Source: Trinickia symbiotica
Lineage (GTDB): Bacteria > Pseudomonadota > Gammaproteobacteria > Burkholderiales > Burkholderiaceae
Direction of reading: 5' to 3'
Assembly: GCF_002934455.1 (NCBI RefSeq)
Contig: NZ_PTIR01000001.1
Span: 744,001 to 808,000 of the forward strand
DNA: 64,000 bases
Below, one piece after another: positions 10,087-19,150 of the stretch (position 1 is the stretch's first letter; every line of letters begins with the position of its first letter). The position numbers were made by a program, and so were the translations under genes. Under the pieces are notes generated by a model that was given only the letters and a program-made list of their open reading frames with translations, ran no database searches and was not told where the DNA came from.

Positions 10087-10234
10087 CTCTTCCTCGATTC
10101 CAGAAGTTCTTTTATGGAAGTCAGTGCGAGCATCGAGCGTCGCGGCTGCCCACTGCAGGCGAACCCGCGCGCGGCGGTACGCTCACGCATGCCCGGAGAA
10201 CACCGCCCCGACAGCCGACGCCAAGCGCCGATCA

Positions 10235-11224
10235 TCAATAGCGAATGACGGACGCTCCCCACGTGAAGCCCCCGCCGACACCTTCGATCAGCACGTGCTG
10301 GCCGCGCTTGATGCGCCCGTCGCGCACGGCGACATCGAGCGCGAGCGGAATCGACGCCGCCGACGTATTGCCGTGCTCGCCGACCGTGACGACCATGCGC
10401 TCCGTCGGCAGGCCCAGCTTGCGACAGGTGCTCGTCATGATACGGATATTGGCCTGGTGCGGTATTAGCCAATCGACCTGGCCGGGCGACAGATGCGCCT
10501 TGTCGAGCGCCTCGACGGCGACCTTCTCGAGAACGGTGACGGCGAGCTTGAAGACGGCCTGCCCATCCATATGAAGGAATGCGCTGCCGGCGACGACTCC
10601 GCCGTTCACATGCCCCGGCGTGCAAAGAATGTCCGCATGGCTGCCATCGGCGTGCAGCGCGCTGGCGAGCACGCCCGGCTCCTCGGAAGCCGAGAGGATG
10701 ACGGCGCCGGCACCGTCGCCGAACAGCACGCACGTCGTGCGGTCATCGAAATCGAGAATGCGCGAGAACGTCTCGGCGCCGACCACGAGCGCCGTCCGAT
10801 GCTGACCGCTGCGAATGAGCGCGTCGACGGTTGCGATTGCGTAAGCGAAGCCCGAGCAGACGGCCTGCACGTCGAACGCGGCTCCGTTGTTCTTGATGTC
10901 GAGCTTGTTCTGCAACAGACAGGCCGTGCTCGGAAAGACGAAATCGGGCGTCGACGTGGCGACGACGATGAGGTCGATCGACTGCGGATCGATGCCGGCG
11001 GCCTCGATGGCCCGCTGTGACGCGACGAGCGCGAGATCGCTCGTGGTCTGCTCCGGATCGGCGAAGTGGCGGGCATGGATGCCCGTGCGCGCAACGATCC
11101 ACTCGTCGCTCGTTTCCACACCGCGCTTGGCAAGACGATCCGCCAGCTCCTGATTGGTGACGCGGTTGGACGGCAGGTAGCTGCCCGTGCCAAGCACGCG
11201 GGAATAGATTTTGGATTGGGCCAT
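10235..11224 (-). CDS. fabH: 3-oxoacyl-ACP synthase III
   Basis: Initiates fatty acid synthesis by condensing acetyl-CoA with malonyl-ACP; 329 residues. The catalytic Cys is in [10 protein letters not shown], His in PHQANIRIM and Asn in [14 protein letters not shown]. Its ATG overlaps the plsX stop by one base (TAATG), so the two are translationally coupled. It is followed by fabD. Confidence 0.97.
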   Translation of the reverse strand: MAQSKIYSRVLGTGSYLPSNRVTNQELADRLAKRGVETSDEWIVARTGIHARHFADPEQTTSDLALVASQRAIEAAGIDPQSIDLIVVATSTPDFVFPSTACLLQNKLDIKNNGAAFDVQAVCSGFAYAIATVDALIRSGQHRTALVVGAETFSRILDFDDRTTCVLFGDGAGAVILSASEEPGVLASALHADGSHADILCTPGHVNGGVVAGSAFLHMDGQAVFKLAVTVLEKVAVEALDKAHLSPGQVDWLIPHQANIRIMTSTCRKLGLPTERMVVTVGEHGNTSAASIPLALDVAVRDGRIKRGQHVLIEGVGGGFTWGASVIRY

Positions 11225-12327
11225 TATGCTTTCGAAGATACCGCGGCGTAAGGCTCGGCCGGGCGGCCGGCGGGATTGGCGGAGCCGGCGCCGCCGGAGG
11301 CGCGCGTGGCCTGCTCGAGCGGATAGGCATTCTCCTCCATCGCCCGCGCGAGGCGCTCGAGGACGCCATTTTTGACTGCATCATACCCGCGTTTGATGGC
11401 CCACTCAAACGCGTACGCGTCCGCCGAGCCATGGCTTTTGATGACGAGTCCGCGCAGCCCGAGCAGCGCGGCGCCGTTGTATTGGCGATGATCGACGCGC
11501 TTCTTGAAGCGCATGAGGACCGGCAACGCGAGAAGCGCCATCAGCTTCGTGAGCAGCGAGCGCCCGAACTCTTCGCGGATGATCTCCGAGAGCATTTGCG
11601 CGAGACCCTCCGACGTCTTCAAGGCGACGTTGCCGACGAAACCGTCGCAGACGATCACGTCCGTCGTGCCCTTGTAGATGTCGTTGCCTTCGACGTTGCC
11701 GCGAAAGTTCAGCGTGCTCGCGCGCAACAGCTCGCCCGCGCGCTTGATCGTTTCGTTGCCTTTGATGACTTCTTCGCCGATGTTGAGCAAACCGATCGTC
11801 GGCCGATCCTTGCCTTCGAGAGCGGACACGAGCGCGTGCCCCATCTCGGCGAATTGAACGAGATGCTGCGGCTCGCAATCGACGTTCGCGCCCAGGTCGA
11901 GCATCATCGTGTAGCCGCGCGAATTCGGCAGCGCCGAGGCGATCGCGGGGCGCTCGATGCCGGGAAGCGTCTTCAGCAGGTAGCGCGAGACGGCCATCAG
12001 CGCACCCGTGTTGCCGGCGGATATGCAAGCCTGCGCCGACTCGTCCTTGACGAGGCCGAGCGCCACGCGCATCGACGAGTCCTTCTTCTTGCGCAGCGCG
12101 ACTTCGACCGGGTCGTCCATGGCGACGACTTCCGAAGCCGGCACGACGCTGAGCGCCGGCAGATCGAGCGCCTTCGCTTTTTTCAGTTGAGCTCGAATCG
12201 GCGCTTCGAGACCGACGAGCACGAGATGCGCATCGGGATGCGAACGTACGAAGCTGACTGCCGCGGGAACCGTCACGGACGGGCCGTGGTCGCCTCCCAT
12301 GCAGTCTATCGTGAGCTTAGTGGTCAT
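11224..12327 (-). CDS. plsX: Phosphate acyltransferase PlsX
   Basis: Makes acyl-phosphate from acyl-ACP for phospholipid synthesis; peripheral on the cytoplasmic membrane face. It has 367 residues, beginning [20 protein letters not shown] with the family signature DCMGGDHGP and containing [10 protein letters not shown]. The C-terminus has a short Ala/Gly/Pro-rich extension. It lies between rpmF and fabH, the order conserved from E. coli to Burkholderia. Confidence 0.97.
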   Translation of the reverse strand: MTTKLTIDCMGGDHGPSVTVPAAVSFVRSHPDAHLVLVGLEAPIRAQLKKAKALDLPALSVVPASEVVAMDDPVEVALRKKKDSSMRVALGLVKDESAQACISAGNTGALMAVSRYLLKTLPGIERPAIASALPNSRGYTMMLDLGANVDCEPQHLVQFAEMGHALVSALEGKDRPTIGLLNIGEEVIKGNETIKRAGELLRASTLNFRGNVEGNDIYKGTTDVIVCDGFVGNVALKTSEGLAQMLSEIIREEFGRSLLTKLMALLALPVLMRFKKRVDHRQYNGAALLGLRGLVIKSHGSADAYAFEWAIKRGYDAVKNGVLERLARAMEENAYPLEQATRASGGAGSANPAGRPAEPYAAVSSKA

Positions 12328-12350
12328 GAACCGCGACGAATTTCAGGCAC

Positions 12351-12379
12351 AAAAAAGCGGCAATCGAATGCCGCCTTTT
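12351..12379 (-). terminator. Hairpin with U-run between rpmF and plsX
   Basis: GCGGCA and TGCCGC arms at 12357-12362 and 12369-12374 flank a 6-base loop. On the minus strand the second arm is followed by six T. It sits inside the yceD-rpmF-plsX-fab series, so it may terminate most rpmF transcripts and let only part of them read into plsX. Confidence 0.6.
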
Positions 12380-12519
12380 CGTTGAGTACCCCGAGCGTAC
12401 TGCCTCAGAGAATCCCTCGAAAGGGTGCTCTCTTCGGGGAGCCCGGGAACCTCCAAGCAAGCTGCTCGCCGCACAGGCCACGGCCGGACTCGGCAAGCAT
12501 CGCAAGAACGCGATCGGTT

Positions 12520-12699
12520 TCAGTCGTTCTTCGTCTTGACGACTTTCTTGCCGCGGTAATAGCCGTTCGGGCTGATGTGATGACGCAGATGCACTTCGCC
12601 CGTGCTCGGCTCGACCGCGAGCGGCGCGCCCGTCAGGAAATCGTGCGAGCGGTGCATGCCGCGCTTCGACGGCGACTTCTTGTTTTGCTGGACTGCCAT
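12520..12699 (-). CDS. rpmF: 50S ribosomal protein L32
   Basis: A 59-residue basic ribosomal protein starting [20 protein letters not shown] and ending with GYYRGKKVV. This form has no zinc-binding CxxC pairs, as in the C-minus L32 proteins of other proteobacteria. A GGAG ribosome site precedes ATG 12699. It lies between yceD and plsX, the standard arrangement. Confidence 0.97.
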   Translation of the reverse strand: MAVQQNKKSPSKRGMHRSHDFLTGAPLAVEPSTGEVHLRHHISPNGYYRGKKVVKTKND

Positions 12700-12814
12700 G
12701 ATAACTCCTAAAAATTTCCGGGATTCTAACACAGCCCGATCGGCGAAACGCCATGGCCGAAAGGCCAGGCGAGGGGTGCCGCGTCGCGCTGCCATTTGCT
12801 CGTCGAGCGGCTTT

Positions 12815-13477
12815 TCAGTGCTTTTTGCCGCCGCCGTCTTTTCCGTCCGCGCCACGCTTGAGCGCTTCCAGCGCCGCGAACGGATTTGGCTTGCCCGACT
12901 CGCCGGACTCGCCGTTTTCGTTTTCCCCGACCGCCTCGCCGTCATCGTCTTCCGCGCGGCCGGCGGCGCCCGAACTCAGGCTCTCGTGCACCTGCGGACA
13001 GACTTCGTGCTTCGGCACGAGCGGCAGGGAAAGCAGCAGTTCCTCTTCGATCAAATCGACGAGATCGAACTGGCGCGAGCCTACGATCACGTCGAGGTCA
13101 TCGTCGTCGAGCGGGTATTCGTCGGCCTCCTCATCCGTCTCCACGAGCCGGTAGGTGGCGTCGACATCGAACGACTGCTCGTAGGGCGTGAGGCACCGCT
13201 GGCACTCGAGCCACGCCGAGCCATGCACCGCAAGCCGCAAATAAGGTTGCTGCGCCTCGCTGCCGTCATCCTGCAGCTCGGGCTGCGTCGAACCCTCCGC
13301 CTGCCAGGTGAACGCGGTGTCGCGCTCTGGCGCCTCGGCCGGGACTTCGTTTAACATGCGCGGCAACTGCGAGACCCGCACCGAACCCGCCGCCTGGCGC
13401 GCGCTGCGCGCGAATTCGAAGATGTCGAGCTCGTGCGGATCGATGGAACCGGCAGCCTTGCCCGGATGTCGACTCAT
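12815..13477 (-). CDS. yceD: YceD/DUF177 large-ribosomal-RNA accumulation protein
   Basis: A 220-residue acidic protein with the DUF177 hallmark [23 protein letters not shown]-like core (Cys-x2-Cys near the middle) followed by the acidic [16 protein letters not shown] block and [18 protein letters not shown]177 members are linked to 23S rRNA accumulation and co-occur with rpmF. GGAGG stands 9 bases before ATG 13477. The C-terminal tail is rich in Glu, Gly and Lys. Confidence 0.9.
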   Translation of the reverse strand: MSRHPGKAAGSIDPHELDIFEFARSARQAAGSVRVSQLPRMLNEVPAEAPERDTAFTWQAEGSTQPELQDDGSEAQQPYLRLAVHGSAWLECQRCLTPYEQSFDVDATYRLVETDEEADEYPLDDDDLDVIVGSRQFDLVDLIEEELLLSLPLVPKHEVCPQVHESLSSGAAGRAEDDDGEAVGENENGESGESGKPNPFAALEALKRGADGKDGGGKKH

Positions 13478-13662
13478 GGGTGCCTCCACTCCACGGCAAA
13501 CCGCGAGAAACACGAGAGCGTAGCTGCTTTACCGTTTTGAGTCAAGCACTTAAGGCGTGAACCGCGAGGCCGCCGACCAGCCGGTGCAAGCCGGCGATCA
13601 TCGCCGCTTCGGTTGAGGCAACACCGTCCCGATACCCACGAATCCCACGACTCCAATATCTC

Positions 13663-14313
13663 ATGCCGATTTCAGCAGACGATCCGAGGCCGCGTCTGAT
13701 TCTCGCCTCAAGCTCGCCCTATCGCCGCGCGCTGCTCGAACGACTGCGCATCGCGTTCGACGTCGCCGTGCCCTCGGTCGACGAAACTCCCCACCCGGGA
13801 GAAGCCCCGGCCGCCACGGCGCTGAGGCTCGCCGAGGCCAAGGCGCGCGCCGTCGCCGCGCGTGAATGCGCGCAGGCGGGTGCGTCCCGGCTTCCGGGCG
13901 CGCCAACGCTCGTGATCGGCTCCGATCAGGTCGCCACGCTCGACGGACGCCAGATCGGCAAGCCCGGCACGCACGACAAGGCGCTCGCGCAATTGCAGGC
14001 GATGCGCGGGCGCGTCGTCGAGTTCCATAGCGCGTTGTGTCTCTTCGACGGCGCACGCGACATCGCGCGAACGGAAGATGTCGTCACACGAGTGCGCTTT
14101 CGCGATCTCTGCGACGCGGAGCTCGACGCCTATTTGCGCGCGGAGACACCCTACGACGTCGCGGGCAGCGCGAAGGCCGAAGGGCTCGGCATCGCGCTCC
14201 TCGAAACGATCGACTCCGACGATCCCACGGCCCTCATCGGCCTGCCGCTGATTGCGCTCACGCGTATGCTCCGGGACGCGGGCTACCCACTTTTGCGACC
14301 CGGCGCGCAGTGA
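13663..14313 (+). CDS. Maf-family nucleotide pyrophosphatase (YceF-type)
   Basis: House-cleaning nucleoside triphosphate pyrophosphatase, 216 residues. It begins with the Maf signature LILASSSPYRRALLERL and has VIGSDQVA, KPGTHDKALAQL and SAKAEGLGIALLE motifs. Its position divergent from yceD-rpmF and near rluC/rne matches E. coli yceF, whose product acts on 7-methyl-GTP; the subgroup call is by synteny. The start lies about 185 bases from the divergent yceD start. Confidence 0.9.
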   Translation: MPISADDPRPRLILASSSPYRRALLERLRIAFDVAVPSVDETPHPGEAPAATALRLAEAKARAVAARECAQAGASRLPGAPTLVIGSDQVATLDGRQIGKPGTHDKALAQLQAMRGRVVEFHSALCLFDGARDIARTEDVVTRVRFRDLCDAELDAYLRAETPYDVAGSAKAEGLGIALLETIDSDDPTALIGLPLIALTRMLRDAGYPLLRPGAQ

Positions 14314-14315
14314 GA

Positions 14316-14399
14316 TGAAACAACCCCCACGCTCACTATCGTTCGCTGCCCCCCGAGGGGGCGTCAGCCTCCCTTGGGGCGGCCCAGCGGGAGGCTGAA
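14316..14399 (+). repeat. Betaproteobacterial intergenic hairpin repeat
   Basis: The whole gap between maf and the next gene is a block with CCCCC and GGGGG arms around GAG (14350-14363 region) and a second pair around TTGGGGC. I recognise this C-run/G-run sequence style from many Burkholderia intergenic spaces, where it recurs between unrelated genes. Here it spans almost exactly stop codon to start codon. Copy number cannot be judged in one window. Confidence 0.5.
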
Positions 14400-15122
14400 A
14401 TGAGCGGCACCCTCTACCTGATTCCAAACGCACTTGGCGACGGCGACGCCAATGCGCTCGCCACCGTGCTGCCCGCCAGCGTGCTCGCGCGCGCGGCGGC
14501 GCTGTCCTACTTCATCGGCGAAAACGCGAAATCGACGCGCGCATTCCTGAAAAGGGTCGGCCCGGCGCGGCCGATCCAGGAAATCGAGATTCGGGAATTG
14601 AACGTCAATACGCCGGCCGCCGAAATCGATGGGCTGCTCGCGCCGGTGCTGGCCGGCACCGATGCGGGGCTCGTCTCCGAAGCCGGGTGTCCGGCCGTGG
14701 CCGATCCGGGCGCACTGCTCGTTCGGCGCGCGCACGAGCGCGGCGTGAAGGTCGTGCCGCTCGTCGGGCCGAGCTCGATTCTGCTCGCCTTGATGGCGTC
14801 GGGACTCAACGGCCAGCGCTTTGCGTTTCAAGGCTATTTGCCGGTCGATGCCGCCGAGCGTACGAAGCGGCTCCGCGAGCTCGAACAGCACTCGCGCAAA
14901 GCCAAAGAGACGCAGGTCTTCATCGAGACGCCCTACCGCAATCGCACGCTGCTCGATGCGCTATTGACCGCCTTGTCGCCGTCGACGCTCGTCGCCGTCG
15001 CCGTCGACCTCACGCTCGAGAGCGAAACCATCGTGAGCCGGCCCGTCTCGGGCTGGAAAAAGGACGCCGGCGCGCTCGATTTGCACAAGCGGCCGGCAAT
15101 TTTCCTAATGCTCGCGAGCTGA
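14400..15122 (+). CDS. SAM-dependent methyltransferase, tetrapyrrole methylase family (RsmI-like)
   Basis: A 240-residue protein of the tetrapyrrole methylase fold. It starts SGTLYLIPNALGDGD, has ISEAGCPAVADPGALLVRRAH-type SAM-site features (SEAGCPAVADPG) and PLVGPSSILLALMASGLNGQRFAFQGYLP, as in RsmI, the 16S rRNA C1402 2'-O-methylase. RsmI itself is usually longer (about 285 residues) and encoded elsewhere in Burkholderia, so this is probably a paralogue with an unknown target. It follows maf. Confidence 0.82.
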   Translation: MSGTLYLIPNALGDGDANALATVLPASVLARAAALSYFIGENAKSTRAFLKRVGPARPIQEIEIRELNVNTPAAEIDGLLAPVLAGTDAGLVSEAGCPAVADPGALLVRRAHERGVKVVPLVGPSSILLALMASGLNGQRFAFQGYLPVDAAERTKRLRELEQHSRKAKETQVFIETPYRNRTLLDALLTALSPSTLVAVAVDLTLESETIVSRPVSGWKKDAGALDLHKRPAIFLMLAS

Positions 15123-15217
15123 AAACGGAGACCGGCGAGTCCGGCGACGGACCGCCCGGCCGCCCGGCCGCCGCTCGACCTACGAGCGGCCGTTCGTTCG
15201 ATCGGCCAGCCCGTCGA

Positions 15218-16231
15218 TCAGTGCAGCTTGAGTCCGTCGACAACGAGCGACTTGACGGCGGCGCTGCCCACGGCCGTGCCGAACTTGCGGGCGAGCCGGT
15301 CCGAGAGGCTTTCCTTGACGGTGTAGTCGACGATGCGCGGCGCCTTGATCACTTCGCGCGCGACGTAGCGCGTATCGCCGAAGCCGTCGGCAAGCCCTAG
15401 CTCGACGCTCTTTTCGCCCGTCCAGAAGAGTCCCGAGAAGATATCGGGCGTCTCGTGCAGCCGCTTGCCTCGCCCTTCGCGCACGGCCGAGATGAACTGC
15501 TGGTGGATGTCGTCGAGCAGTTGCTGCGCGTGCGCGTCCATCGCGGGCGTTTCGGGCGAGAACGGATCGTAGTAGCCCTTGTTCGCGCCCGACGTATGCA
15601 AACGGCGCTGAATCCCGAGCTTGTCCATGAGCCCCGTGAAGCCGAAGCCGTCCATCAGCACGCCGATCGACCCGACGATACTGGCTTTGTTGACGTAGAT
15701 CTTGTCGGCGGCGACGGCGATGTAGTAACCGCCGGACGCGCACATATCGCCGACCACGACATAAAGCGGCTTCGACGGATATCGGGCTCGCAGCCGGCGG
15801 ATCTCCGCGTTGATCATGCTGGCCTGCACCGGGCTGCCGCCGGGACTGTCGATCTTCAGGACGATGCCGGCCGTGTCGCTATCCTCGAACGCGCGGCGCA
15901 ACGCGGTGTCGATATCGTCGGCATTGGCGTTCGTATCAGGTGCGATTTCGCCGTCGAGCGTCACGAGCGCGGTGTGCCGCCCCGCCGCCGTCACCTTGTC
16001 GCTCGAGGCGTGAAAAACGCGGAAGACGATGACGAGCAAGACAATGAGGAACGCGAAACGAAAGAAAATGCGCCAGCGGCGTGCGGCGCGCTGCTCCTTG
16101 ATGGCTGCAAGCGCGATGCGCTCGAGCGCCGCCCGCTCCCAGTTCGCTTCGCCGCCGGAGGAAGCGGAAGGCGGTGGCGCTGGGCGGGAACCGGCGTCGT
16201 CGCGGGGGCCGGGAGTCGGATAGTCGGACAT
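15218..16231 (-). CDS. S49-family signal peptide peptidase (SppA-like)
   Basis: A 337-residue membrane serine protease. A Pro/Ser-rich cytoplasmic head is followed by one TM helix (FFRFAFLIVLLVIVFRVF, about residues 52-69). The S49 domain contains KIDSPGGSPVQA and the nucleophile serine in GDMCASGGYYIAVAADKI, then a lysine in the ASIVGSIGVLM region. It should degrade cleaved signal peptides in the membrane. It is downstream of rluC-HAD-Rieske on the minus strand. Confidence 0.9.
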   Translation of the reverse strand: MSDYPTPGPRDDAGSRPAPPPSASSGGEANWERAALERIALAAIKEQRAARRWRIFFRFAFLIVLLVIVFRVFHASSDKVTAAGRHTALVTLDGEIAPDTNANADDIDTALRRAFEDSDTAGIVLKIDSPGGSPVQASMINAEIRRLRARYPSKPLYVVVGDMCASGGYYIAVAADKIYVNKASIVGSIGVLMDGFGFTGLMDKLGIQRRLHTSGANKGYYDPFSPETPAMDAHAQQLLDDIHQQFISAVREGRGKRLHETPDIFSGLFWTGEKSVELGLADGFGDTRYVAREVIKAPRIVDYTVKESLSDRLARKFGTAVGSAAVKSLVVDGLKLH

Positions 16232-16342
16232 TGAGTCGATGGAATGGCGTGTGAAAGGTCATTAATGTAGCGCGACTGGAACGCCCGCCCGCCGGCGAAC
16301 ATCGTCCGCCGGGGCATCGATGGATGCCCCGACTCGCGTTCG

Positions 16343-16741
16343 CTACGCCGGCCCCAGCGCCTCTTCAGGCAACCAGAAGACGGCGCGGCCCTCGGGCGTC
16401 TCGCGCTCTTCGACGGCGACGCGGCGCAGCCTTGCGCCGCGGCACGGCCCGCCGACGCACCGCCCCGTCTCGGGCTCGTAAATCGCACCGTGCGTCGCGC
16501 ACATCAAGTATAAGCCCGACGATTCGAAGAACTGTCCTTCGAGCCAATCGAGCTCCATCGGTACATGCGCGCAGCGATTCAGATAGCCGTATACGCCGCC
16601 ACCGTAGCGGACGAAAAAAACGACCGCATCCTCGCCGCAGTGCTTGGCCGCGAGGCGAACGCCCGTCCCCCCATCCTGGAGCTCGTCGGACGCGCAAACG
16701 CGCACGGCCGCCGCTTCCCCATGACCGTCGCCCGCGCTCAC
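16343..16741 (-). CDS. Rieske [2Fe-2S] protein
   Basis: A 132-residue single-domain Rieske ferredoxin-like protein. The first cluster box is CAHVPMELDW (C-x-H) and the second CATHGAIYEPETGRC (C-x2-H). There is no membrane anchor. The start is a GTG at 16741 that overlaps the stop of the HAD gene (GTGA), showing translational coupling. It is probably an electron carrier for an unidentified partner; the three neighbours do not reveal which. Confidence 0.88.
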   Translation of the reverse strand: MSAGDGHGEAAAVRVCASDELQDGGTGVRLAAKHCGEDAVVFFVRYGGGVYGYLNRCAHVPMELDWLEGQFFESSGLYLMCATHGAIYEPETGRCVGGPCRGARLRRVAVEERETPEGRAVFWLPEEALGPA

Positions 16742-17397
16742 GCGTGCTCCCTCAACCAGGCGGCCAGCGCCGGCACGCTCTCGGCGACGAACTTCGGCTC
16801 GAGCGCGGTGAGCGCGTCGGCCCGGTGTGCGCCATAGCTCACGGCAACGCCGGCCGTTCCCGCGTTCAGCGCCATCTGCAGATCGTGCGTCGTGTCGCCG
16901 ATCATGACGGTGCGCTCGAGGTCCTGCCCCAGTTCGCGCGAAAGCTCGTGCAGCATGGCCGGATGCGGCTTCGAGAACGTTTCGTCGGCACAGCGCGTAC
17001 CGTCGAAGAGGCAAGTGAGACGCGCCTCGTCGAGCGCCCGGTTGAGGCCGACCCGGCTCTTGCCCGTTGCGACGGCAAGCAGGTAACCCATGTCGCGCAG
17101 CTCTTCGAGCAGTTCCCGCGCCCCTTCGAAAAGCTCGGTACGCGTGCCTTTGATCAGATAGTGATAGCGGTAGCGCTCCGCAAGCCGCGGGTAATCGGCC
17201 GGATCGAGCGACGGCGCCGCGATCGAGAGGGCGTCGCGCAAGCCGAGCCCGATCACGTAGCTCGCGGCTTCGTCGGCCGGCACGGGCAGCCCGAGATCGC
17301 GGCAGGCAGCCTGGATGCTGCGCGTGATATGCGCCGTCGAATCCATCAGGGTGCCGTCCCAGTCGAAAACGACCAGGTCAAATTGCTGTCGGGCCAT
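16738..17397 (-). CDS. HAD-superfamily hydrolase (phosphoglycolate phosphatase-like)
   Basis: A 219-residue HAD phosphatase. Motif I is FDWDGTLMDS at residues 11-20, motif II is VATGKSRVGL, and motif IV is MIGDTTHDLQMALNAG. The helical cap lies between motifs I and II. The fold is that of Gph-like enzymes, but a dedicated gph is usually elsewhere, so the substrate is open. It overlaps the 3' end of rluC by 20 bases and the Rieske start by 4. Confidence 0.88.
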   Translation of the reverse strand: MARQQFDLVVFDWDGTLMDSTAHITRSIQAACRDLGLPVPADEAASYVIGLGLRDALSIAAPSLDPADYPRLAERYRYHYLIKGTRTELFEGARELLEELRDMGYLLAVATGKSRVGLNRALDEARLTCLFDGTRCADETFSKPHPAMLHELSRELGQDLERTVMIGDTTHDLQMALNAGTAGVAVSYGAHRADALTALEPKFVAESVPALAAWLREHA

Positions 17398-18400
17398 CGT
17401 GTTGCGCCTCGTCGCGCACTGCGTTCAATTGATCGATAAAACGCCGACAATCGTCGGGCAACGACGCCTCGAAAGTCAACGGCTCACCCGTCACCGGGTG
17501 CGTCAGGCGCAGCCGGTGAGCGTGGAGGAACATCCGCTTGAGCCCGGGACGCGCGTCGGCGCGCGCCAGCGCCTTGTTGAGCGCGAAGTCGCCGTATTTG
17601 GCGTCGCCGACGATCGGCAGCCCCAGGTGCGCGAGATGGACGCGGATCTGGTGGGTGCGGCCCGTCTTCAACTCGGCCTCGACGAGCGCGTAGTCGGGCC
17701 AGCGCTCGACGAGGTTGAACACAGTGTGCGACGGCAGGCCCTCCGGGTCCACGCGCACGCGCCGCTCGCCGTCGGCGGTCAGATACTTGTGAAGCGGCTC
17801 CTTCACGGCCCGGCGCCGTCCCCAGTCGCCCCGCCAGTTCCCATGCACGCAGGCGTAGTAACGTTTGTCGATGCGGTTCTCGCGAATCTGCTCATGCAGT
17901 CCGACGAGCGCCGCGCGCTTTTTCGCGAGCATCAGCACGCCCGAGGTTTCGCGATCGAGCCGGTGCACCAGTTCCAGGAACTTGCCGAGCGGCCGCGCCT
18001 CGCGCATTTGCTCGATCACGCCGAACGCGATCCCGCTGCCTCCGTGCACGGCGACGCCGGCCGGCTTGTCGATGATGAGCAGGTATTCGTCCTCGAACAG
18101 TACCTCGAACCGCGCGGGCGGCGCCGCGAGCGCCACCTCGACGCCGCGCTCGGCGACGCGCACGGGCGGCACACGGACGATATCTCCCGAAACGAGCCGG
18201 TATTTCGCATCGACGCGCCCTTTGTTGACCCTCACCTCACCGCTGCGCAGGATCCGATAGATGTGGCTTTTCGGCACCCCCTTGCAGACGCGCAACAAAA
18301 AATTGTCGATCCGCTGCCCGGCGATACCCTCGTCTACCTGTATCATCGAGACTTGGTCGCCTGCGACCAATTTCTGGGAAATTTTGCCTAACTCATTCAT
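17378..18400 (-). CDS. rluC: 23S rRNA pseudouridine synthase C
   Basis: Makes pseudouridines at 955, 2504 and 2580 of 23S rRNA (known family role). It has 340 residues: an N-terminal S4 domain (QRIDNFLLRVCKGVPKSHIYRIL) and the RluA catalytic domain with HRLDRETSGVLMLAKK carrying the catalytic Asp, and GRTHQIRVHLAHLGLPIVGD. It is divergent from rne; the putative rne promoter overlaps its start region. The rluC/rne pairing is conserved in proteobacteria. Confidence 0.97.
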   Translation of the reverse strand: MNELGKISQKLVAGDQVSMIQVDEGIAGQRIDNFLLRVCKGVPKSHIYRILRSGEVRVNKGRVDAKYRLVSGDIVRVPPVRVAERGVEVALAAPPARFEVLFEDEYLLIIDKPAGVAVHGGSGIAFGVIEQMREARPLGKFLELVHRLDRETSGVLMLAKKRAALVGLHEQIRENRIDKRYYACVHGNWRGDWGRRRAVKEPLHKYLTADGERRVRVDPEGLPSHTVFNLVERWPDYALVEAELKTGRTHQIRVHLAHLGLPIVGDAKYGDFALNKALARADARPGLKRMFLHAHRLRLTHPVTGEPLTFEASLPDDCRRFIDQLNAVRDEAQHDGPTAI

Positions 18401-18412
18401 TCTGAATATAAT
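18384..18412 (+). promoter_or_regulatory. Probable sigma-70 promoter of rne
   Basis: TTGCCT at 18384-18389, 17 bases, then a perfect TATAAT at 18407-18412, on the plus strand. Transcription would start near 18419, giving a leader of about 730 bases before rne. The -35 box lies inside the first codons of divergent rluC. Confidence 0.65.
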
Positions 18413-19150
18413 TTACGCCAGCAACTTACCGCTGCCGGCGCGTTTGCCGGCGGGTTTGCCAGGATAACTGGCGGGTTGTGTGGGGCACCAAACCAGGAAG
18501 CCGCTATTTTAGCTTCCTTGGCAGTACCCAAGGGCTGGTTGCTTGCCCTGTAACCGAGAAGCAACGAGTTGCACGCACGGCATTCGCCGCGGCAAGGATG
18601 GCGCCCACAGGCGCATTCGGTCGCGCCGGTGCCGACGGTAACGGAATTTTGGTAAAAAAGAATTCATCAGGAGAGCCGCAAGCGTCGGGGCATAGATGGC
18701 CGGCGCCGGGGCTCCCCGATTGCGAACACCACGGCGAGCGCCCATGAGCGTCCCGCGTCAAGCGGCGTTTTCGGCGACGTCAAAACTGGCGAGGCACCCG
18801 CGCGGCTGTCGAGCGTCCCGGGCTTCACGCCGCGTCCCAGCGACGCGGAATCACCCTGGCGCTTCGAGACCCGCACCGTACGATGTGCGCCGCGGCATCG
18901 CCGCGCGGCAGCGCAAAGCACGTCCCGTGCGGCGCCGTTATTTGAAGCCGTATTCGCATGCGCCCCGGCGGCTCGCGGCCCTGTTTCGATTCGCGGCGAG
19001 CCCCTTCAAGGCAATTCTCCCCGCCATTTTTCCCGCTCCAGCGTGCTTGTGACAACAAAACAAAGGCGCGGCGCGCCATTGCGAGCACTTCCCCGGCTCA
19101 GTCCCCACTGACCGGTGAGCTCGCCGGCGCAGCCGCTCTGGAGCCGTTCA
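18413..19150 (+). other. Long untranslated leader region of rne (no gene seen)
   Basis: About 740 bases without a convincing gene. It starts with repeated GCCGGCG/TTTGCC elements (18430-18480) that can pair with one another, holds an AT-rich patch near 18650-18675, and becomes GC-rich before rne. Short open frames here have no ribosome sites or family features. In E. coli the rne leader is long and is the target of RNase E autoregulation; the same role is inferred here. Confidence 0.5.

Noticed and set aside
18696-19052. A 118-codon Arg/Ala-rich frame in the rne leader
   Set aside because: No ribosome site or family features; typical of GC-rich noncoding DNA.
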